DNA of 64,000 nucleotides from NCBI GenBank assembly GCA_027068075.1, contig JAMOUJ010000009.1, positions 1 through 64,000 of the forward strand. Direction: 5' to 3'. The notes beneath the pieces are model-generated. The model worked only from the letters and a program-made list of their open reading frames with translations, was not told the origin of the DNA and did not search any database. This document shows positions 46,335 to 56,412 of this stretch, in pieces. Both the position numbers and the translations under genes were made by a program. This DNA comes from Candidatus Aminicenantota bacterium (GTDB lineage Bacteria > Acidobacteriota > Aminicenantia > S016-38). How positions within the stretch are numbered: position 1 is the stretch's first letter; every line of letters starts with the position of its first letter.

Positions 46335-47405
46335 ATGGCTAAAGTAGTTGTTTTAAAAACCAGACCCGAGACGGTCCTGGAGGACATAGACCGGGCCTTT
46401 GAACTGGCGGAAATAGACCGGGAATTTTCCCGGGAGGCCTCCACCATCATAAAGCCCAACATCTCCTGGCACTTCGTATATCCGGCCTCCAACACTACCC
46501 CATGGCAACTGGAGGGGACGGTCCTTTCCCTGAAAAAGCGGGGATACGAAGACCTCCATGTGGTGGAAAACAACACGGTGGTAACCAATCCCTACAAGGG
46601 TGAAAAACTCCTGAAATTTGACAAGGTCTTCACCAAATACGACCTTCCCGTTTACTACAACTTCAAGGACCTGCGCTGGATAAAATACGAACCCAAGGGA
46701 GAACTACTGATCCTGCCCAAGATATACAAGAAGGGAATTTACATTCCGGAGTTCTTCTTCGGAAAGAACATAATCCACCTCCCCACGGTAAAAACCCACA
46801 TCTACTCCACCATCACGGGCTCCATGAAAAACGCCTTCGGGGGACTTCTCAATACTAAAAGACACTACACCCACACCTGGATTCACGAAACCCTGGTGGA
46901 CCTTCTCACCATTCAAAAGGAAATCCACTCCGGCATCTTTACCCTCATGGACGGAACCCACATCGGATGCGGCCCCGGTCCCCGGACCCTGGAACCCCAC
47001 GAGGCAGACCTAATCCTCGCCTCCGCGGACTCGGTGGCCATAGACGCCGTGGAGGCCAAAATTCTGGGCTTTGACCCCATGACCATCCCCTTCATCCGCC
47101 TGGCCCACGAAAGGGGTCTCGGGGTGGGGGACCTCAAGGAAATAGAGATCGTGGGGGAAGATGTGGAAAAGATCAACTTCCGCTGCCGGGTGGGGGATAA
47201 CCTGGCCAGCAAGGTGGGGGACATACTCTGGTTCGGACCCCTGAAGGGCCTCCAGTGGCTTTTCTTTCACACTCCTCTGGTCTACATCTTCGTCTTCGGC
47301 TCCTTCTTCTTCCACGACATGCTCTGGTATCCTCTGAAGGGCAAGAAGGTGGTGGATGACTACATCCACAACAGCAAGTGGGGAAAACTATTCCAGGAGT
47401 ATTAG
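46335..47405 (+). CDS. DUF362 domain-containing protein
   Basis: 356 aa; TIIKPNISW, IHLPTVKTHIYSTITGSMKNAFGGLL, DSVAIDAVEAKILGFDP. Confidence 0.85.
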   Translation: MAKVVVLKTRPETVLEDIDRAFELAEIDREFSREASTIIKPNISWHFVYPASNTTPWQLEGTVLSLKKRGYEDLHVVENNTVVTNPYKGEKLLKFDKVFTKYDLPVYYNFKDLRWIKYEPKGELLILPKIYKKGIYIPEFFFGKNIIHLPTVKTHIYSTITGSMKNAFGGLLNTKRHYTHTWIHETLVDLLTIQKEIHSGIFTLMDGTHIGCGPGPRTLEPHEADLILASADSVAIDAVEAKILGFDPMTIPFIRLAHERGLGVGDLKEIEIVGEDVEKINFRCRVGDNLASKVGDILWFGPLKGLQWLFFHTPLVYIFVFGSFFFHDMLWYPLKGKKVVDDYIHNSKWGKLFQEY

Positions 47406-48736
47406 ACCTTCAAGGCTGAAACTATCTCAAAGGCCCTGCGCCTGATGGTCTGAAAATCCTCCTCGCCCAGGGGAGAATACTCCATGTAGGGGAAGAGAAG
47501 TTTGTTGTGAAGGAGAGGATCGTGTTCCTCTGGCAGATAACCCCGGGAAACCAGTTCCTGAAAATCCTTAGTTCCGGGAACCGGTGAGTAATAGGCCAGG
47601 GAAGGTTTTACCCCTAACTTCTCCAGATAATCCAGGGTTTTGAGAACCGAGGAAGGTCCCTGCCCCGGAACCCCCACTATCACATAGGCCACCAGGTCCC
47701 GCCGGAGAAAACCGGCCCTTTCAAAATGGAGCACCGCCCTTTCAAACTCCTCCAGGCTGAGTTTAGGCGTCCGCTCCCTTAAAAAATCCTCGTCCACGCT
47801 CTCCAGGGAAAGCCGAACGGTCTTGAAATTCGCCTCCCTCATGAGCCAGGCCACCTCCTCGTCCACCAGCCTCACATGGAGGCCGTTGGGAAGGTGAAAC
47901 CTGAGGTCCCATCCCCGGGAAGCCACCTCCCGGAAAATGGGCTTGAAGTGGGAGGCGGAATCCACCAGAAGGGCATCGTCGTAGAGAGCCAGATCCTTTA
48001 TGGAAAGCCTCACCGCCATTTCCATCTCACCAAGGACGATCTCCCGGGGCCTTTTTCTCCAGCGGTGAAGAAGGAAAGAGGCGCAAAAACTGCAGCGGAA
48101 GGGACAGCCCCGGGTGGTGGTGAACACCGAAGAGTTCCCCCCGGAAAGCCCCAACATAGTCAGGGGCTCCCCACCGCAGGAAAACCGCCTCCCGGAAACA
48201 TCCCCCAGGACCTCCACTGCTTTGCATCCCGCCTCTCCCCTTATGACCTCCCCGAACTGTGAAGCGTGGCCGGGCATGAGGCTGGCATAGGTCCCACCCA
48301 CGAAAACGGGAAGGTTCCCCCAGACCCTCCTTACGCTTTCCACAACCTCACCCACTCCGGGATACCAGTAGGTCATCCCCGTGGTGATGAAAACCGCCAG
48401 GGGAGGCGGAAATTCCCCCATAAAACCTTCCATCCTGGCCCGGGGAATTCCGAAGCGATAAAAAAACCTCTTCACCCTTCTTAAAATTTCAGGTTTTTCC
48501 GTTCTTTCTCTGTAAAACTTCCCGGTTCCGTATTTCTTAGACCTGGTGGGTGGAGCCAGGGGAGAATTTCTGTCCATGTAATCAAAGAGGAAAAAATTAA
48601 AGTCGGTATATTTTTTAATATAGGAGGCCAGACGGTAAAGCCCCAGTGGTCTTAGCCAAAGGTCGTAGGCGGTAAAATCGTAAATGGGCGGGTGGAAAAG
48701 GGCCACCCATTTTCCCCTTGAAAAATCCTTGCCCAT
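47402..48736 (-). CDS. Radical SAM protein with N-terminal B12-binding-like region
   Basis: 444 aa; TTRGCPFRCSFCASFL (CxxxCxxC), FVGGTYASLMPGHAS, LSLESVDEDFLRERTPKLSLEEF. Confidence 0.9.
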   Translation of the reverse strand: MGKDFSRGKWVALFHPPIYDFTAYDLWLRPLGLYRLASYIKKYTDFNFFLFDYMDRNSPLAPPTRSKKYGTGKFYRERTEKPEILRRVKRFFYRFGIPRARMEGFMGEFPPPLAVFITTGMTYWYPGVGEVVESVRRVWGNLPVFVGGTYASLMPGHASQFGEVIRGEAGCKAVEVLGDVSGRRFSCGGEPLTMLGLSGGNSSVFTTTRGCPFRCSFCASFLLHRWRKRPREIVLGEMEMAVRLSIKDLALYDDALLVDSASHFKPIFREVASRGWDLRFHLPNGLHVRLVDEEVAWLMREANFKTVRLSLESVDEDFLRERTPKLSLEEFERAVLHFERAGFLRRDLVAYVIVGVPGQGPSSVLKTLDYLEKLGVKPSLAYYSPVPGTKDFQELVSRGYLPEEHDPLLHNKLLFPYMEYSPLGEEDFQTIRRRAFEIVSALKV

Positions 48737-48740
48737 GGTC

Positions 48741-48747
48741 TATTTTA
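48741..48747. promoter_or_regulatory. Shared bidirectional -10 element TATTTTA
   Basis: + TTGAAA(48718-48723)-N17-TATTTT-6nt-ATG 48753; - TAAAAT(48747-48742)-5nt-ATG 48736. Confidence 0.6.
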
Positions 48748-48752
48748 TAAGT

Positions 48753-49727
48753 ATGAGGAGCAGCACCTCAGCGAAGATTATAACTCTTTTATGGATGGTT
48801 TTTGGGGTATTTTCGCAAAAAATCCTGGAGATTCCGGTAATCCAGGACCTGGGGAAGACGCTATCATCCTCGGGAAACTACATATCCTTTTGCGGAAGGG
48901 TAGCCCTGGATCAAGAAGGCAACATCTACATCCACGACAGGGATCGGGGAAACATACTGAAATTTTCCCCGTCCGGAAGGTTTCTGGGAGCGGTACTTCC
49001 CCTGGGACTCAGAAAAAAGGAAGTCTCCTCCCTCAAGGATTTCTACCTGGCCAACGACAACCTATATGTAATAGACGAAGGGACGAAGTCCCTCAAGGTC
49101 TTTGACCTCAACGGGAAGTTCAAATTTCTAATAAAAACCCACGACACCCCGGGCTCCGTGGGCGTAGGTCCCAACGGTCTGATTTTCGTGGCAGATTACG
49201 ATCCCCGGCGCAACGCCCTGGTCTCCATTTACAGTTCCCGGGGCAAATTTCTGGGTGGATTCGGAATGCCCTTCCACACACCGGACTACAGCGATCAGAG
49301 GAAGTTCTATCCCCTCCAGCGGAGGATAACGGTAAGGGTTTCCCCCTCCGGAGAGATAGGAGTTTTGTCCAATGTTCTTGGGATTTTCCGCAAATACTCC
49401 ACATCCTACACCCTGGTTTTTGAAAGGAAAATGGAGGGTCCTGAGGTCCCCCAGGGGAGCATTGAAGTTTACGAAGACACCCTGGCGGTGATCCTGGCGG
49501 CGGCGGATCTGGCCATAGACTTCCGGGGGCGCTTCATAATATCCCTGCCCTCCCAGTTCGCATACATCTACGATCCCCGGGGAAACTTTCTGGGGAAAAT
49601 GGGTATAAAAACCCCGGAGGGCTTCTTATCCCCCCTGCTCATGTTCCTCTCGGGAAGGAAGATGGGATCCGGGGCCAGGAACAAATTGTTTCTTCTGGAT
49701 TACGGGGCGGTGGAGGGACAGTTATGA
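48753..49727 (+). CDS. Secreted NHL/6-bladed beta-propeller protein
   Basis: [22 protein letters not shown] signal; [33 protein letters not shown]; start set by promoter geometry (listed ORF begins 48684). Confidence 0.82.
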   Translation: MRSSTSAKIITLLWMVFGVFSQKILEIPVIQDLGKTLSSSGNYISFCGRVALDQEGNIYIHDRDRGNILKFSPSGRFLGAVLPLGLRKKEVSSLKDFYLANDNLYVIDEGTKSLKVFDLNGKFKFLIKTHDTPGSVGVGPNGLIFVADYDPRRNALVSIYSSRGKFLGGFGMPFHTPDYSDQRKFYPLQRRITVRVSPSGEIGVLSNVLGIFRKYSTSYTLVFERKMEGPEVPQGSIEVYEDTLAVILAAADLAIDFRGRFIISLPSQFAYIYDPRGNFLGKMGIKTPEGFLSPLLMFLSGRKMGSGARNKLFLLDYGAVEGQL

Positions 49728-50266
49728 GCAATCGGGTTCTTTATTCTTTCAAAAGGGGAAACACCTGGATTGAAATAGTGAAGGGGGACATCACCGAAGA
49801 AGAGGTGGACGCCATCGTAAATGCGGCCAATTCTTATTTGAAGCACGGGGGAGGTGTGGCCGGAGCCATCGTCAGAAAAGGGGGAAAAATCATTCAGGAG
49901 GAAAGCGACAGGATAGGTTTTGTCCCGGTGGGCTCCGCCGCCGTAACCGGGGCCGGAAAACTGAAGGCCCGTTATGTGGTCCATGCTGTGGGCCCCAGAT
50001 GGGGGGAAGGTGACGAAGAAGAGAAACTGAGAAGCGCAGTGCTCTCTGCCCTGAAGGCAGCGGAGGAAAAGGGGGCCAGGTCCGTTTCCCTTCCTGCCAT
50101 AAGCACGGGGATTTTCGGGTTTCCCAAGGATAAAGGAGCCGAAGTTATCCTCCGGGCCATAGTGGATTACATAGACCAGGGAACCGCCCTGGAAAGGATC
50201 CGGGTTTGCAACATAGATGACCAGACCTGCGAAATTTTCCTGGAAAAGGTCAAGGAATTGGTGTGA
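49724..50266 (+). CDS. Macro domain (ADP-ribose phosphatase / deacetylase) protein
   Basis: 180 aa; [57 protein letters not shown]. Confidence 0.95.
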   Translation: MSNRVLYSFKRGNTWIEIVKGDITEEEVDAIVNAANSYLKHGGGVAGAIVRKGGKIIQEESDRIGFVPVGSAAVTGAGKLKARYVVHAVGPRWGEGDEEEKLRSAVLSALKAAEEKGARSVSLPAISTGIFGFPKDKGAEVILRAIVDYIDQGTALERIRVCNIDDQTCEIFLEKVKELV

Positions 50267-51324
50267 TGCCCATTTACGGTTCGCTTGAGACCATGGACCT
50301 GGGGGACATCCTCCAGTGGATATACCTGAGGGGCAAGACCGGCCAACTTACGGTAAAAATAAACAATTACGAGAAAAAATTTTTCCTGAGAAAGGGCAAG
50401 TTGAAGTACGGAATCTCCGAAGAACCCAACGAAAGGCTCGGTCCTTATTTGATGAAAACCCTGGACATCAGCAAGCAGGAACTAATAATGGCCATCACCC
50501 TGGGGAAAAGGGATAAACTTTCCCTGCCCCAGGCCATGGAAACCCTGGGGATCGCCTCCCGGGAAACCGTGGAACGCGCCCTGGAAGAACTGGTGCGGGA
50601 AATAGCCTTCAACTCCTTCGTGGACGAGGGGTACTTCCGCTTTGAAGAAAGGGAAATGGAAGTCCCCTACGAAGTGGACATAGACATACAGGACATACTC
50701 CTCAGCGGATATGCCCGAAAGGACGAACTTCTGGAAATTCAGAAGGTGATTCCCCACCTGGGGGTAAAATTTGAAATCTTAAAAAAGAAGAAAGGAGAGC
50801 CACTTCTGGAACTTCTGGCCAGGGGAATGACCCTGGGGGAGGCGGCGGAAGAACTGGGTTTATCCCCCTTTGAAGCCTTTAAGAAGGCCTACGACCTCTA
50901 CGAAAGCGGCCACCTCAAACCCCTGGGCGTGGAAAAAAGGGAGGACGAGAAGGAGAAAAGCGACCGCTTTATCCTCCTCAGGGAAAAGGCGGAAATGTTC
51001 TACCGGGAGGGAAGGCTCAAGGAGGCCCTGGACCTATATCAAAAATTGCTGAAGGAGGACCCCGGCAACCAATTTCTTATGGCCCGGATAGAGGAAATAA
51101 AGAAGGCCCACTCCGTGGAACTGGAGGACCGGTGGGTCCCAAAACTTAAAATTTCCATGGAAAAGGTGATATCCGCCGACCTGAGCCCCCAGGAAGGTTT
51201 CGTCCTTTCCAGAATAAACGGGGCGTGGACCCTGGCGGAGATAATAAAACTCTGCCCATTTCCCGAGGAAACCACCAGGGGAATCCTCAAAATTCTTCTG
51301 GCCAAGGGTATAATTGAAATTTGA
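50263..51324 (+). CDS. DUF4388 (PATAN-like) domain protein
   Basis: 353 aa; [30 protein letters not shown]...[16 protein letters not shown]-like segment; 4-nt overlap with the macro gene. Confidence 0.83.
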   Translation: MMPIYGSLETMDLGDILQWIYLRGKTGQLTVKINNYEKKFFLRKGKLKYGISEEPNERLGPYLMKTLDISKQELIMAITLGKRDKLSLPQAMETLGIASRETVERALEELVREIAFNSFVDEGYFRFEEREMEVPYEVDIDIQDILLSGYARKDELLEIQKVIPHLGVKFEILKKKKGEPLLELLARGMTLGEAAEELGLSPFEAFKKAYDLYESGHLKPLGVEKREDEKEKSDRFILLREKAEMFYREGRLKEALDLYQKLLKEDPGNQFLMARIEEIKKAHSVELEDRWVPKLKISMEKVISADLSPQEGFVLSRINGAWTLAEIIKLCPFPEETTRGILKILLAKGIIEI

Positions 51325-53219
51325 GCAGAATCGTGTTCGTCCTTCAGGGTGGAAAACCCATCCCGGCCTTTCAAATTGAAGAAAACACCTTCGTTCTGCC
51401 TTCGGGAAAGCGGAAAAAATCCCTTCAAGTCTTTTCGTCCTCCAGCCTCCAGGGCGATTATCACCCAGCAACCTTTAAGACAGCGCTTAAGGAAGCCCAG
51501 AAGAGGGCGGAGGACCTGGCCCGGGAGGTGGACGATCAACTTCTCTGGGAGACCCTTTCCGAACCCGCCACCCTGGAGGAAATCGGGGAGATTTACTACG
51601 GCCAGGAGGTCAAAGACGAAAGGCTGGTGGCCCTCTTCCTGAAATTGTCCAACTCCCCCTTTTTCAAAAGGAAGGGGGAATTATTCGTGGCCAGGAGTCC
51701 CCGGGAGGTGGAGGAACTCAAAAGGGCGGAAAGGGCCCGGGAGGAAAGAAAAGAACTGATATCCCGTTTTCTAAACTTCGTGGAAACAGGGGAAAACCCC
51801 CCGGAGGAAGCGGAGGAAATCTTCTCCCTTTTAAGGAATTATGTGGTTCACCAGGGGAAAATTCCGGAAAAGAACCTGGTTCAGGAAATAATGACATCCC
51901 TCGGAATCAGGAAAAGCCAGGGCCTGGTCTCCTTCCTGAGCCGAATGGGTCGGTGGAAGGAGGACGAGGAACCCCTGATTGAAAAATTGAACCTGAACCG
52001 CCCCTTCAAGCCGGAACTTATAATTCAGGCCAGGAGTTTCCCCGTATCCGACGAGGGAAGGGAGGAAGAACCTGCCCTGGCCCTGGCCATAGACGATGCC
52101 AACACGGTGGAGGTTGACGACGCCATAAGTCTGAGAAGCCATGGGGAGGATTACATTCTGGGGATCCATGTCTGCGACCTGGAGGCCTTCATACCCCGGG
52201 AGACGGACCTGGACCGGGAGGCCATGAAGAGGGGACAGACCGTTTATCTACCGGAAAAAAGGTATTTCATGCTCCCCGAAGAACTGGTCACCGAAGTCTA
52301 CACCCTCTCGGAGGAGAAACCTTCCAGGGCCCTCTCCCTTTACCTTCGCCTGGGGCCACAACTTCAGACGAAGGAATGGTGGTTCTCCAGAACCCTGGTA
52401 AGAATTAAAAGGATGTCCTATCAGGAGGCTGACGAAAGGCTGGAAAGGGATTATCCCGTCCTCAGCGAATTTTTCCAGCGCAGAGAACAGGGAAGAAGGG
52501 AAAGGGGAGCCCTGATAGTGAACCTCCCGGAACTGGAGATAAAAATTGATGGAGAAAGGGTGGAAATCAGCAAAAAGGACATGATGACCCCAGCCCATCG
52601 GGCCATCCAGGAGGCCATGGTCCTCTACAACGAAAAGGCGGCGGAATTGCTTGTGAAAAAGGGGGTGGCGGCGGTTTTCAGGACCCAGCCCTTTGACCCC
52701 GGAGACCTCCCGGAAATAGATCCGGAGGATCCCCTCTACTTCCTGAAAATCCTTCCCTTCCTCAAGGCATCCCAGATTACCACCCATCCCCAGCCCAACC
52801 TTTCTCTGGGGGTCAACTACTACACCCAGGCTTCCTCGCCGCTACGGCGCTACGGGGACCTCCTCATCCAGAGGCAGATGGCCCACGCCCTGGGCTTGTC
52901 CGAGGAAAATTACACCACCCAGGACCTCATGGCCATGTTTGAATATCTGGAGGAAAGGGCAAAACAGATAAAGGAACTGGTCCGCTCCAGGAGAACCTAC
53001 TGGATCCTGAGGTACCTCCAGCAAAGGGAGGGCCAACACCTCGTGGGTTATTACTCCAGATTCCTCTCCGGCAGGCATTTTGCTTTCTTCCCGGACCTTC
53101 TCACGGAATTTCCGGTAAACCTCCCATGGCAAAGGCCCCAGAGGCAGGGCCGGGAATTCGTATTCCGAATAGACAAGGTGGACCTCCAAAAGAGAAAAGT
53201 CATCCTGACCATGGTATGA
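51321..53219 (+). CDS. RNB domain ribonuclease (RNase II/R family)
   Basis: 632 aa; AIDDANTVEVDDAISLR, YPVLSEFFQRREQGRRERGALIVNLPELEIKI, SPLRRYGDLLIQRQ; TTG start overlaps previous TGA. Confidence 0.93.
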   Translation: MSRIVFVLQGGKPIPAFQIEENTFVLPSGKRKKSLQVFSSSSLQGDYHPATFKTALKEAQKRAEDLAREVDDQLLWETLSEPATLEEIGEIYYGQEVKDERLVALFLKLSNSPFFKRKGELFVARSPREVEELKRAERAREERKELISRFLNFVETGENPPEEAEEIFSLLRNYVVHQGKIPEKNLVQEIMTSLGIRKSQGLVSFLSRMGRWKEDEEPLIEKLNLNRPFKPELIIQARSFPVSDEGREEEPALALAIDDANTVEVDDAISLRSHGEDYILGIHVCDLEAFIPRETDLDREAMKRGQTVYLPEKRYFMLPEELVTEVYTLSEEKPSRALSLYLRLGPQLQTKEWWFSRTLVRIKRMSYQEADERLERDYPVLSEFFQRREQGRRERGALIVNLPELEIKIDGERVEISKKDMMTPAHRAIQEAMVLYNEKAAELLVKKGVAAVFRTQPFDPGDLPEIDPEDPLYFLKILPFLKASQITTHPQPNLSLGVNYYTQASSPLRRYGDLLIQRQMAHALGLSEENYTTQDLMAMFEYLEERAKQIKELVRSRRTYWILRYLQQREGQHLVGYYSRFLSGRHFAFFPDLLTEFPVNLPWQRPQRQGREFVFRIDKVDLQKRKVILTMV

Positions 53220-54577
53220 GGAAACCCCTCCTTTTTATAGCCCTCTCCCTGTTGATATTCGCAAAACCCAAAGAACCCTTAAAGGGCTTTCTCCCTACGA
53301 AAAAAGGGGATTACGCCACGGTGAACCCCGGGCGGCCTTCCCTCATCTGGGCGGGGCGCTTCTCCCTGGTGGAAGGGGGAGGCCCCGGAGACCTGTCCAT
53401 GAATTTCGTGGAGGAACTCAGGTCCCGGGGCACGGAGGTGATATTTTACCGGTGGTTTCCGGCGGACTACCACTACCTCTACGGAGGAAGGGACGATCCC
53501 CTCATGAAGTGGGCCTACGAAAACCGCAGAACCGCCACCCTTAATCCTGAAGGTCCCTTTCCCCACTGTCAGGAAAGCGGCTACGACTGGTGCCAGGACT
53601 TCTATTTTGACCTGGGCAATCCTTCAGTCAGGAAGAAACTGGTGGACTACCTACACGGGCTTCTAAGCCATGGGCTTTACTCCGGAATATTCTTTGACTG
53701 GGCCAGCGGAGTTTTCATCTTAGAAGAACCATACCTTCCCATGAGGGAAAACTTCAGAATCAAACATCCCGGAGCCTCCTACCTCCTGGAAGTGGTAAAA
53801 ACTTACGAACTTCTGAGAAAAACCGTGGGAAAGAAAGTGATAGTCACCAATCAGGCCTTCAGAAACCCCGGCATTTTAGCCTGGGTGGACTACGACATGA
53901 CGGAATCCTACGGCACAGGGAGCGAATACCTGGGCAAGGTCCTTCGGGTGGAGGGCCGCGGAGTGGTGGAAGTCCCTCAAACCCTGTACTACCCGGTGAG
54001 TCCTGATCCCCTGCGGGGCTCCCTGAAGGATACCCTTCAATACCTTGACTATCTTTGGAAACTTAGAAAAAAGGCCCCGGTAAGTTTCAAAAATTTCATT
54101 TACCTCAACTACGCCGCCCCGGAGTTCAAGGAGGTCTCTCCGGGACTTTACAGAGCCCTCACCCCCCGAAACGCCATCTTTTTCGGATACTGCGTGGCCA
54201 AACTACGGGGTTTCATCTCCTACACCGAAGTGCCCTTTGATAGGTCCCTGGAAAGGACGGACCTCTATTTCTACGACCTGGGAAAACCCCGGGGAAAGGC
54301 CTACGAAAAAATACCAGGGGGATTCGTCAGGTTCTACACCGGGGGGTTCGTGGTGGTGGGGGAATGGGAAGAGCCCGTAAAAATATGTCTCACCTCGCCC
54401 CTTCTCCGGGAGAACGCCGTGGTTTACGACCTCTACGAAAACTCCTGGGCGGGAAGGGTCAAGGACAGGTCCCTTTGCATAACAATCCGGCCGGAGAAGG
54501 ACCCCCTCCGGGGGGAGGCCGCCCCTTCGGGAAGGGTTTTTCTCTACCCCTCCGGTTTCATGGAAAGAATCCACTAA
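53216..54577 (+). CDS. Secreted putative glycoside hydrolase (TIM-barrel, GH114-like)
   Basis: MRKPLLFIALSLLIFAKP signal; YDWCQDFYFDLGNPSVRKKLVDYLHGLLSHGLYSGIFFDW; ATGA overlap with RNB stop. Confidence 0.65.
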   Translation: MRKPLLFIALSLLIFAKPKEPLKGFLPTKKGDYATVNPGRPSLIWAGRFSLVEGGGPGDLSMNFVEELRSRGTEVIFYRWFPADYHYLYGGRDDPLMKWAYENRRTATLNPEGPFPHCQESGYDWCQDFYFDLGNPSVRKKLVDYLHGLLSHGLYSGIFFDWASGVFILEEPYLPMRENFRIKHPGASYLLEVVKTYELLRKTVGKKVIVTNQAFRNPGILAWVDYDMTESYGTGSEYLGKVLRVEGRGVVEVPQTLYYPVSPDPLRGSLKDTLQYLDYLWKLRKKAPVSFKNFIYLNYAAPEFKEVSPGLYRALTPRNAIFFGYCVAKLRGFISYTEVPFDRSLERTDLYFYDLGKPRGKAYEKIPGGFVRFYTGGFVVVGEWEEPVKICLTSPLLRENAVVYDLYENSWAGRVKDRSLCITIRPEKDPLRGEAAPSGRVFLYPSGFMERIH

Positions 54578-54617
54578 AGGTTATATTCTTCGCAAAATTC
54601 TGGTATATTCTCAGTAG

Positions 54618-55370
54618 ATGGAGTGGATAGAATTGCTCATAGGGGTCGTTCAGGGCGTTACGGAATTTCTCCCTGTGAGTTCCTCCGGCCACATAGCCCT
54701 CCTGGAGCACTGGTTCGGAGTGTTTTCTCCGGACCTGTCCCGGGAAGTGGCCCTTCACCTGGCCACCCTCCTGGCGGTTCTCATTTACTTCAGAAGTAAA
54801 GTATGGAAACTGATAGTTTCCTGGCTCAGAGGTCGTGATCTGAACTACCTCCTCTATCTGGTGGTAGGGAGCCTCCCGGCGGCAGCGGTGGGGTTTCTTG
54901 GAAAAGATTACATAGAAAAGGCCTTTGCCTCACCCACGGCCATCGGGTTTTTCTTTCTCATCACCTCGCTGATCCTCCTTTCCACCCGCTGGGCCAGGGG
55001 CGGAGGGGAAAATCTGAACATCCCCAGGAGCCTTTTAATCGGCATAGCCCAGGCCCTGGCTATACTGCCCGGGATTTCCCGCTCCGGGACCACCATCTCC
55101 GCCGGGCTTCACCTGAAAATTCCCCCGGAGGAAGCCTTCGGCTTTTCCTTTTTGCTGTCCATTCCCGCCGTGGCCGGGGCTGGCCTCCTGGAAGCGGTGA
55201 AGGTCTCCCCTGCTTCCATCCTTTCACACTGGCAGGGAATGGTGGTGGCCTTTGCCGCAGGATATCTCTCCCTCTCCATCCTGGGAGGACTCGTAAAAAA
55301 GGGTAGACTCTGGATATTTTCGCCCTATCTTTTTCTTCTTTTCCTTCTGGTCCTGATCAAAGGAGGCTAA
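54618..55370 (+). CDS. uppP: Undecaprenyl-diphosphate phosphatase
   Basis: 250 aa; LIGVVQGVTEFLPVSSSGHIALLEHW, ILPGISRSGTTISAGL. Confidence 0.97.
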   Translation: MEWIELLIGVVQGVTEFLPVSSSGHIALLEHWFGVFSPDLSREVALHLATLLAVLIYFRSKVWKLIVSWLRGRDLNYLLYLVVGSLPAAAVGFLGKDYIEKAFASPTAIGFFFLITSLILLSTRWARGGGENLNIPRSLLIGIAQALAILPGISRSGTTISAGLHLKIPPEEAFGFSFLLSIPAVAGAGLLEAVKVSPASILSHWQGMVVAFAAGYLSLSILGGLVKKGRLWIFSPYLFLLFLLVLIKGG

Positions 55371-55371
55371 T

Positions 55372-56412
55372 GTGAGAAAAATAGCGGTTCTCATGGGAGG
55401 TGGGAAGGGCACCAGGTTCTGGCCCATGAGCGTGGAGGCCCAACCCAAACAGTTTTTGAAGATAACCTCGGGAAAAAGCATGTTGCAGGAGACGGCTGAA
55501 AGGATAAAGCCGGTGGTGGGGGAGGAAAACATCTGGGTGGTCACCACATCTTCCCTGGCGGAAAGGGTAAAAAGGGAACTTCCCTTCATAGGGGACAGGA
55601 TAATTGAAGAACCTTTCGGAAGAAACACGGCGCCGGCGGTCCTCCTTTCCATGAGGGTCCTGGTGGAAAAATACGGGGATTTCAATGTGGCCTTCCTCCC
55701 TGCGGACCACCACATAAGGCCGGCGGAGGCCTTCGCCCACCAGGTGGAGGCATGCTTCCAGGCGGCCCGGGAGGAAATCGTAACCATAGGCATCCCCCCC
55801 TCCAGACCGGAGACGGGTTACGGCTACATAAAGGTGGAGAAAAATTCCTCCAGAACCATAGGCGGATTTACCTTTTACCGAGCCCTGGGATTTACCGAAA
55901 AGCCCTCCCTGGAAAGGGCCCAGGAAATGCTGAAGGAGGGAAATTACTTCTGGAATTCAGGTATCTTCGTGTGGAACGCTCAGATTTTCTTACAAAAACT
56001 TGCTAAATTCTCCCCAAGGTTCTATAATATATACGAGGAAATGGGAAGGAGGGATCTCGTGGAAGTTTACAGGAGGGTGGAGCCCATGCCCATTGACAAG
56101 GCCTTCATGGAGGCCCTGCCCTATTTTCTCATGTCCAGGGCGGAGTTCTCATGGTCGGACCTGGGCTCCTGGCACTCCCTCTGGGAAGTTCTGGAAAAGG
56201 ACGCCCGGGGGAATGTGATCAGGGGAGATGCCACCCTCCACGAAACCGAAAACACCCTGGTTATGACCACCAAGAAAACGGTGGTTATCGGGGTGGACGA
56301 CCTTGCCATCGTGGAAACGCCCCACGGGCTTCTGGTGATGCGCAGGGACGCCTCACCCCACCTAAAAAAAATAATAGAAAAGGAGGTAAACAAAAATGAT
56401 AAGATGGGATAA
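55372..56412 (+). CDS. Mannose-1-phosphate guanylyltransferase
   Basis: 346 aa; [49 protein letters not shown] start. Confidence 0.94.
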   Translation: MRKIAVLMGGGKGTRFWPMSVEAQPKQFLKITSGKSMLQETAERIKPVVGEENIWVVTTSSLAERVKRELPFIGDRIIEEPFGRNTAPAVLLSMRVLVEKYGDFNVAFLPADHHIRPAEAFAHQVEACFQAAREEIVTIGIPPSRPETGYGYIKVEKNSSRTIGGFTFYRALGFTEKPSLERAQEMLKEGNYFWNSGIFVWNAQIFLQKLAKFSPRFYNIYEEMGRRDLVEVYRRVEPMPIDKAFMEALPYFLMSRAEFSWSDLGSWHSLWEVLEKDARGNVIRGDATLHETENTLVMTTKKTVVIGVDDLAIVETPHGLLVMRRDASPHLKKIIEKEVNKNDKMG

